A DNA stretch of 8,548 nt, taken from NCBI GenBank assembly GCA_003140115.1, contig PLIQ01000137.1:1-8548 (forward strand). The letters run 5' to 3'. This DNA is from Actinomycetota bacterium (GTDB lineage Bacteria > Actinomycetota > Actinomycetes > Streptosporangiales > Streptosporangiaceae). The notes beneath the pieces were generated by a model, which worked only from the letters and a program-made list of their open reading frames with translations, was not told the origin of the DNA and did no database searches. The translations under genes were made by a program, and so were the position numbers. Shown here piece by piece: positions 4,068-8,548 of this stretch (the stretch's first letter is position 1; each line of letters begins with the position of its first letter).

Positions 4068-6701
4068 GTGAGCCAGGGGCCGCAGGAGGCGGTGATCCGG
4101 ACGCCGGACCGACGGCTGCGGGTGTTCGTGAGTTCCACGTTGGGCGAGCTGGCCGAAGAGCGGCGGGCGGTTTCGCGGGCCGTTTCTGCCCTGCGCCTGA
4201 CCCCGGTGATGTTCGAGGCGGGCGCCCGGCCCTATCCTCCGGCCGAGGTCTACCGGGCGTATCTGACGCAAGCCGATGTGTTCATCGGCCTTTACTGGCA
4301 GCGGTACGGGCAGCTGGTCCCCGGCGCGCAGGTCTCCGGGCTGGAGGAGGAGTTCGACCTGTCGGGCGGGCTGCCACGGCTGCTGTACGTCAAGGCGCCG
4401 GCGACCGACCGCGAGCCGCGGCTGGCTGATCTGCTGGACCGGATCAAGGAGGAGTCATCGGCCTCCTACCGTTCTTTCCGCACCCCCGCCGAGCTGGGCC
4501 GGCTGGTTCGCGATGACCTAGCGGTATTGCTCAGTGACCGGTTCGCCGCCGCTGCCAGCCAGCCCGCTGCCAGCCCCGCCGCCGCCAGCCAGGCCGCGTC
4601 CGAGGCGCCGGCGGGTGCCCGCCGTCCTGGGCGGCTGCCGGTGAGCACGACGTCGCTGCTGGGCCGGGAGCAGGCGGCCGATGAGGTGGCTGAGCTGATC
4701 GAGCGTCCTGAGGTGCGGCTGGTGACGCTGACCGGGCCGGGCGGGGTCGGCAAGACCCGGCTGGCGGTCGCGGTGGGTGAGCGGCTACGGGACCGGTTCG
4801 GTGCGGGCACCGTGTTCGTTCCGCTGGATTCCGTCGCCGATCCCGCCCTGGTGCTGGCCGCCATCGGCCGGGCCGCGGGCGTCGACCTGGCCAGGACGGG
4901 GGCGCCGGCCGAGGCGCTGGCCGAGATATTTGCCGACGGCGCGTGGCTGCTGATCCTGGACAACCTGGAGCAGGTGATCCAGGCCGCCGTCGACCTGGGC
5001 GACCTGCTGGCCCGCTGCCCGGGGATGGCGATGCTGGCCACCAGCCGCACGGTGCTCGGACTGCGGGCCGAACAGGAATACCCGGTGCCGCCGCTGCCGC
5101 TGCCCGCTGACCCCGTCACGGTACCGCTGCCGGACCTGGGGTCCTGGCCGGCCGTGGCGCTGTTCGTGGACCGGGCCCGCGCGGTGCGGCCCGGCTTTGC
5201 GCTGACCGAGGGCAACGCGGCGGCAGTAGCGGAGATCTGCCGGCGGCTGGAGGGCCTGCCGCTGGCGATCGAGCTGGCTGCCGCCCGCACCCGGCTGCTG
5301 GATCCGGCCGCGCTGCTGGCCCGGCTGGCGGCCTCGCTGGATGCGCTGGGTGCCGGCGCGGTGGACTTGCCCGAGCGGCAGCGCACCTTGCGGGCCACGG
5401 TGGAGTGGAGCGTGGACCTGCTGGAGGACGCCGAGCGATCGCTGCTGGAGGCCGCGGCGGTGTTCGCCGACGGCTGGACCATCGATGCTGCCGCCCAGGT
5501 GGCGGGCCTGGGGGAGGACCGGGCGCTGGAGCTGTCTGAGGCGCTGGCCCGCCACAGCCTGGTCTACGTGGACGTTACGGAGCTCGGGCCCCGGTCGCGG
5601 ATGCTGGAGACAGTTCGCGGGTTCGTGGCCGAGCGGCTGGCGGCCCGGCCCGACGCCGACCAGGTCGCGCGGCGCCACGCCGGCTTCTATCGAGCCCTGG
5701 CTGAACAGGCGGACCGGCCGCTGCGCAGCGGCGATCAGGGCGAGTGGCTGGAGCAGCTGGACGCCGAGGCGTCCAACCTGGCCGCCGCGGTGCGCTGGCA
5801 CCTGGTCCAGGATCCCGGGCCGCTGCCGCACATGTTCCGGGTCCTGTGGCTGTTCTGGGCGCTGCGGGATCTCGAGCGCGAGGCCTGGTCCTGGGTCGAA
5901 CAGCTGCTGCCGGCCTTCGGCGCGCTGGACGCGCAAGCCGGGGCCGAGCTGGCGTGGGCGGCGGCGGCGATCGCTATCGACACCGGTGACGATGCGGCGG
6001 CGTTGGCGGCCTGCCAGCGCCTGGCACCGCTGCTGACAGGGATCGGTGACCCGTTCCTGCACGCGGCGTCCCGGCTGGCCCTGGCGTGGACCTGGCCGAT
6101 CTCCGGTGACTTTGACCAGGCGCTACGCGAGGTGGCGGTCTGTTTGGAGGAGTTCCGCGGCCAGGACGAGCTCGTCTTCACGGCCACGGCCGCGTTCACG
6201 GCCGGCTCACTGGAGACGGCGCTGGGCCGCTACGACGATGCCCAGGGCCACCTGCGCGAGGCGTGCAATTTGGCCGAACGGGCCGGTGGTGACTGGATCA
6301 GTGCTGTTTCTCGGGCAGACCTCGGCATTCTGGCGGTGCTGCGGGGCAGCCTCGACGAGGCCCGGGCGGTGCTGGCGGAGGCGCTGGACCAGAGCCTGGC
6401 GGCCCGCAGCACCGCGGTCGTGACCTTGTGCCTGTCCGGGTACGCCTGGCTGGCGTTCGCGGAGGGCGACCCGGAGCGGGCGGCGCGGCTGGAAGGCGCG
6501 GCCGAGGGCCTGCGCCGGCGAGTCGGCCAGCGGGCGTGGCCGCATCTGCGGCGGGTGGAGGCCGATCTGGTGGCCCAGGTCCGCCAGCGGCTGGGTGCGG
6601 AGCGGTTCGAGCAGCTGTTCTCCGTCGGCGGCCGGCTCACCCAGCGGGAGGCGGTAGCCATCGTGCGGGACCCGCGCAGCGCTGGCACCCAGACGTCCTG
6701 A
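4068..6701 (+). CDS. STAND NTPase: DUF4062, NB-ARC, winged helix and TPR-like repeats
   Basis: An 877-residue cytoplasmic signalling ATPase. DUF4062 covers about residues 16-155 (LRVFVSSTLGELAEERRAV at 17-35, DVFIGLYWQRYG, SGLEEEFDLS, RLLYVKAP). An Ala/Ser/Pro linker follows at about 160-190. The NB-ARC domain has Walker A GPGGVGKTR (223-231), Walker B LLILDN (294-299), a sensor-like TSR (325-327) and GLPLAIELAAAR (396-406). A winged-helix part (about 440-530, VEWSVDLL) leads to helical TPR-like repeats up to about 850, with a final GGRLTQREAVAIV as in LuxR/AfsR-type regulators. There is no SARP, BTAD or LuxR DNA-binding domain; DUF4062 stands in its place. DUF4062 precedes NTPases in eukaryotic NWD1 and TEP1. 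The repeats probably sense a ligand and nucleotide-driven assembly would then activate the N-terminal domain. The GTG start has only a weak ribosome site. Target and trigger are unknown. Confidence 0.9.
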   Translation: MSQGPQEAVIRTPDRRLRVFVSSTLGELAEERRAVSRAVSALRLTPVMFEAGARPYPPAEVYRAYLTQADVFIGLYWQRYGQLVPGAQVSGLEEEFDLSGGLPRLLYVKAPATDREPRLADLLDRIKEESSASYRSFRTPAELGRLVRDDLAVLLSDRFAAAASQPAASPAAASQAASEAPAGARRPGRLPVSTTSLLGREQAADEVAELIERPEVRLVTLTGPGGVGKTRLAVAVGERLRDRFGAGTVFVPLDSVADPALVLAAIGRAAGVDLARTGAPAEALAEIFADGAWLLILDNLEQVIQAAVDLGDLLARCPGMAMLATSRTVLGLRAEQEYPVPPLPLPADPVTVPLPDLGSWPAVALFVDRARAVRPGFALTEGNAAAVAEICRRLEGLPLAIELAAARTRLLDPAALLARLAASLDALGAGAVDLPERQRTLRATVEWSVDLLEDAERSLLEAAAVFADGWTIDAAAQVAGLGEDRALELSEALARHSLVYVDVTELGPRSRMLETVRGFVAERLAARPDADQVARRHAGFYRALAEQADRPLRSGDQGEWLEQLDAEASNLAAAVRWHLVQDPGPLPHMFRVLWLFWALRDLEREAWSWVEQLLPAFGALDAQAGAELAWAAAAIAIDTGDDAAALAACQRLAPLLTGIGDPFLHAASRLALAWTWPISGDFDQALREVAVCLEEFRGQDELVFTATAAFTAGSLETALGRYDDAQGHLREACNLAERAGGDWISAVSRADLGILAVLRGSLDEARAVLAEALDQSLAARSTAVVTLCLSGYAWLAFAEGDPERAARLEGAAEGLRRRVGQRAWPHLRRVEADLVAQVRQRLGAERFEQLFSVGGRLTQREAVAIVRDPRSAGTQTS
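4551..4594 (+). repeat. Short repeats encoding the Ala/Ser/Pro linker
   Basis: GCTGCCAGCC occurs at 4551-4560 and again at 4566-4575, followed by the related GCCGCCAGCC about 15 bp later. The 15-bp period encodes AASQP / AASP-like units in the flexible linker between DUF4062 and NB-ARC, so linker length may vary between strains by slippage without breaking the frame. Confidence 0.55.
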
Positions 6702-6712
6702 GTGCCATGCAA

Positions 6713-6742
6713 CCATCCACGGGCCGGCGGTGGTCTGGATGG
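6713..6742 (+). other. Inverted repeat between the STAND and SigE-family genes
   Basis: CCATCCA (6713-6719) pairs perfectly with TGGATGG (6736-6742), giving a 7-bp stem around a 16-nt GC-rich loop, inside the 57-bp gap. It may be a weak terminator for the STAND gene, an operator for the sigma gene, or chance. It lacks a T tract and ends 4 nt before the ribosome site of the sigma gene. Confidence 0.35.
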
Positions 6743-6746
6743 CTGT

Positions 6747-6752
6747 AGGGGG
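6747..6752 (+). promoter_or_regulatory. Ribosome binding site of the SigE-family gene
   Basis: AGGGGG lies 6 nt before GTG 6759, a strong site that fixes the start of the sigma factor on a GTG codon and implies translation from a leadered mRNA. Confidence 0.65.
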
Positions 6753-6758
6753 TGAGCC

Positions 6759-7277
6759 GTGAACGCGAAGCTGGACGGAGAATTCCGGGAGTTCATGCAC
6801 GCCCGGTGGCCAGTCATGGTCCGGCTCGCATACGGGCTGACCGGGGACCAGGGTCATGCCGAGGACGTCGCGCAGGCCGCGTTCGCGCGGGCCTATGCGT
6901 CCTGGCCGAGGGTCAGCCGGGCCGGCGACCCGGACGCGTACGTGCGGCAGATCGTGGTCAACGAGAACCGGAACCGGTTCCGCAGGCGCCGGGTGACCGA
7001 ACGGCTGACCGACTCGCCGCCGGAGTCCGGGCACGCCGATGTGGCGTGGACCGATACGACGCGGCATTACGACGACCACTCGGTCCTGATCGCAGCGCTC
7101 CAGCGGCTAGGCCCGCGGCAGCGGGCGGTAATCGTGCTCCGCTACTGGATGGACCTGACCGAATACGAGACCGCGGCCGCGCTGAATTGCTCCGTCGGTA
7201 CGGTCAAGAGCCAGACGTCACGCGCCCTGGCCACGTTGCGGCAAGACACGGAACTGGTGGATGAGGGATTCCAGTGA
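6759..7277 (+). CDS. SigE-family ECF RNA polymerase sigma factor
   Basis: A 172-residue ECF factor of the short actinobacterial SigE family (the type described by TIGR02983). Region 2 is about residues 8-78: FREFMHARWPVMVRLAYGLTGD, HAEDVAQAAFARAYASW, DPDAYVRQIVVNENRNRFRRRR. Region 4 is about 107-162: LGPRQRAVIVLRYWMDLTEYETAAALNCSVGTVKSQTSRALATLR, the latter part being the minus-35 recognition helix. It has no C-terminal regulatory domain, so control should come from a partner. Its stop overlaps the GTG of the next gene by GTGA, and that gene encodes a single-pass membrane protein, the usual arrangement for a sigma/anti-sigma pair. It starts 57 bp after the STAND gene on the same strand, so read-through from that gene is possible. 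Confidence 0.94.
   Translation: MNAKLDGEFREFMHARWPVMVRLAYGLTGDQGHAEDVAQAAFARAYASWPRVSRAGDPDAYVRQIVVNENRNRFRRRRVTERLTDSPPESGHADVAWTDTTRHYDDHSVLIAALQRLGPRQRAVIVLRYWMDLTEYETAAALNCSVGTVKSQTSRALATLRQDTELVDEGFQ
7263..7267 (+). promoter_or_regulatory. Ribosome binding site inside the sigma gene for the membrane partner
   Basis: GAGGG sits 6 nt before GTG 7274, within the last codons of the sigma gene. With the GTGA stop-start overlap it supports coupled, roughly equal synthesis of the two proteins. Confidence 0.6.
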
Positions 7278-8392
7278 GGATCGACGACGAGCGTGACCTG
7301 CACGGGCAGCTGGAGGCGGCCTTCGAGGCCATCACCCCGCGGCCGGCCCCGATCGAGGCGGCGGCCCGGCGGGGCCGGGCGATCAAGGTCGGGCGGCGGG
7401 TGGCCGTGGCGGCCGGTGCCGCCGCGGTGGTGGCCATCGGGGTCCTTGCCGTTCCGACCCTGCTGCACCATTCGGCCGCGCCGGCCCCCGTGGCGCCGGT
7501 CGGCCACTACACCGTGACGGTCCAGGCCCCCGGCCCGCACTCGGCGCCCGGCCTGATCGCGGCGGGCACCATCGACGGCAAACGCTGGCAGCTCACCGAG
7601 GCCAAGCCGGTCAGCGGCGGGCCGTCAGGCTCCGTGCCGAGCGTCACGACCTCCGGTCCGGCGTTCGGGGGGAACGCAGCCTCTGGCCCCGCGGTGGCCG
7701 TGGACAGCGGGGCTCCTGTCTTCTTCTACGGGCTGACCGCCGGGAACGTCCAGGTCCAGTTCGGCGGGGTCCAGGCCGATGTGACGTACGTCGCGGTGCG
7801 GCTCGATAACGGCATCGTGCTCATGCTGCGTCCGGTCACGGTGTACGGCGTCCGCGCGGTCGCGTTCGCCGTCCCGGTAGGGGCCGAGGTCCTCGATGCC
7901 ACCGCGTACTCGCGGCACGGCGAGATCGCCGCCGCGATCCCCTTCAACGCCCCGGGCGGGGTGGCCGCCTTCGGCGTCTGGCTCAATCCCGGGCAGCGCG
8001 GGCTGGCCCGGGCTTCGGGCCGGATCGGCTCGGGCACGGCCAACGGGATCGCGTGGTCGGTGACCGCGTTCCTGGGTCCGTGGGGCATCTGCATCCAGGC
8101 CCCCGCGACCGGGATCACGTCGGCATACTGTGTGCCTAGCCTTTCTTACCTGGACGTGAACTCGGGTGACCTGTCCATGAGCGGGGTCAGCCTGTCCGTG
8201 GCGGCCGGGCACGCGCCGGCCTCGACGGCCTGGGTCATCGTGAACCAGCCCGGCGCCACCACGACCAAGGTCTGGCCGGTGACCGTGGCCGGCGAGAAGC
8301 TCTTCGCGTTCCGGCTGCTCGCCGGCCCGCAGGGGGTGAGCTGGACGGCTTACGACAACTCGGGGCACGTGGTCGCGTGGCCGGCCGGCTGA
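7274..8392 (+). CDS. Single-pass membrane protein, probable anti-sigma partner with a duplicated outer domain
   Basis: A 372-residue protein with a short cytoplasmic N-terminus (1-42, rich in Arg near the membrane), one membrane segment at about 43-64 (VAVAAGAAAVVAIGVLAVPTLL) and a long outer part. The positive charge before the segment predicts the N-terminus inside. No zinc-type anti-sigma motif (HxxxCxxC) is present; the only cysteines are Cys273 and Cys286 in the outer part and may form a disulfide. The outer part is an internal duplication: GTIDGKRW (98-105), PVTVYG (187-192), TAYSRHGEI against GTANGIAW (254-261), PVTVAG (335-340), TAYDNSGHV. The 4-bp overlap with the SigE-family gene suggests it holds or senses for that factor. 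The anti-sigma role is inferred from position and topology; I recognise no named domain. Confidence 0.75.
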   Translation: MRIDDERDLHGQLEAAFEAITPRPAPIEAAARRGRAIKVGRRVAVAAGAAAVVAIGVLAVPTLLHHSAAPAPVAPVGHYTVTVQAPGPHSAPGLIAAGTIDGKRWQLTEAKPVSGGPSGSVPSVTTSGPAFGGNAASGPAVAVDSGAPVFFYGLTAGNVQVQFGGVQADVTYVAVRLDNGIVLMLRPVTVYGVRAVAFAVPVGAEVLDATAYSRHGEIAAAIPFNAPGGVAAFGVWLNPGQRGLARASGRIGSGTANGIAWSVTAFLGPWGICIQAPATGITSAYCVPSLSYLDVNSGDLSMSGVSLSVAAGHAPASTAWVIVNQPGATTTKVWPVTVAGEKLFAFRLLAGPQGVSWTAYDNSGHVVAWPAG

Positions 8393-8401
8393 CCCGCGGC
8401 C

Positions 8402-8548
8402 TCATCGGAGCAGGTTAGCTGTCCAGCGCGCTGCGTCGGGACCGAGCAGATGCAGCAGGCGTGCGTAGGCCAGCACGCCGTGGGGTCCGGTCGGGTTCGG
8501 TGCCGGCGCATTAGCCCGGGCGGTAAGCCAGACCAGCACTCGCAGCCC
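8402..8548 (-). CDS. 3' end of an unidentified gene (48 C-terminal residues)
   Basis: An open minus-strand frame enters at the window edge and stops at TGA 8402-8404. Its last residues include WLTARANAPAPNPTGPHG and then a helix-like YARLLHLLGPDAARWTANLL. The codon use, with GC at third positions, and the helical pattern look like real protein. It is convergent with the membrane-protein gene, with only 9 bp between the two stop codons. I do not recognise the family from this fragment. Confidence 0.55.
   Translation of the reverse strand, partial: GLRVLVWLTARANAPAPNPTGPHGVLAYARLLHLLGPDAARWTANLLR

Noticed and set aside
3755..4138. A 128-codon N-terminal extension of the DUF6247-like gene, reaching into the STAND gene
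   Set aside because: The residues look like non-coding translation (Ser/Pro/Arg-rich), and ATG 3754 has both the family start and a minus-10 box.
4785..6062. A 425-codon minus-strand frame opposite the STAND gene
   Set aside because: It is rich in Arg, Gln, Gly and Pro with no domain pattern and lies fully opposite a strongly recognisable NB-ARC protein; it is a GC-driven shadow frame.
6708..6735. A possible ECF-type promoter (GCAACC with a downstream GTC) before the SigE-family gene
   Set aside because: The minus-35 differs from the common GGAAC core and the spacing to any CGT-like minus-10 is not convincing.
6207..7079. A 290-codon minus-strand frame across the STAND/SigE junction
   Set aside because: It covers the clear 3' end of the STAND gene and region 2 of the sigma factor, and its product has no recognisable pattern.
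1..8548. CRISPR arrays, insertion sequences, tRNA or rRNA genes
   Set aside because: No regularly spaced repeats, transposase motifs, terminal inverted repeats or cloverleaf/rRNA signatures were seen on either strand.

Overview
The window is very GC-rich (visibly around 70%), with GTG starts, little intergenic space and gene families typical of actinomycetes (two ECF sigma factors, an NB-ARC/TPR protein of the AfsR/LuxR kind, a stand-alone TfoX N-domain protein and a DUF6247-like protein). I read it as chromosomal DNA of a high-GC actinobacterium, perhaps Streptosporangiales- or Streptomyces-like. The genus cannot be fixed from the sequence.

Layout. (a) 52-1979, minus strand: an HSL-type alpha/beta hydrolase (esterase) followed after 53 bp by an ECF sigma factor carrying its own SnoaL-like C-terminal domain. 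A 27-bp tandem duplication sits at the gene junction, and a 14-codon leader ORF overlaps the esterase start. (b) 1980-2155: a divergent control region with overlapping palindromes and a direct repeat. (c) 2156-2674, plus: an SRPBCC (polyketide cyclase-like) protein with a small hairpin after its stop. (d) 2675-2935: no convincing gene. (e) 2936-3283, plus: a TfoX N-terminal domain protein, probably from a leaderless mRNA, whose 3' end runs 71 bp into the convergent gene. (f) 3213-3754, minus: two small genes coupled by a GTGA overlap, a DUF6247-like protein and a RelE/ParE-like protein, which look like a toxin-antitoxin pair with a leaderless-type promoter. (g) 3755-4067: 313 bp without a gene. 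(h) 4068-6701, plus: an 877-residue STAND protein with DUF4062, NB-ARC and TPR-like parts. (i) 6759-8392, plus: a SigE-family ECF sigma factor overlapping by 4 bp with a single-pass membrane protein that is probably its anti-sigma partner. The outer part of that protein is an internally duplicated two-module domain. (j) 8402-8548, minus: the 3' end of an unidentified gene.

How they may work together. The two ends of the window each hold a signalling unit: an ECF sigma factor with a built-in control domain next to an esterase, and an ECF sigma factor with a membrane partner. Between them lies a segment that looks accessory: the toxin-antitoxin-like pair, with a probable recombination junction in the TfoX gene, next to a STAND protein in which DUF4062 replaces the usual DNA-binding domain. 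The STAND protein and the toxin-antitoxin-like pair are the best candidates for an undescribed conflict or defence function. That is inference from architecture and neighbourhood, not something the sequence proves.
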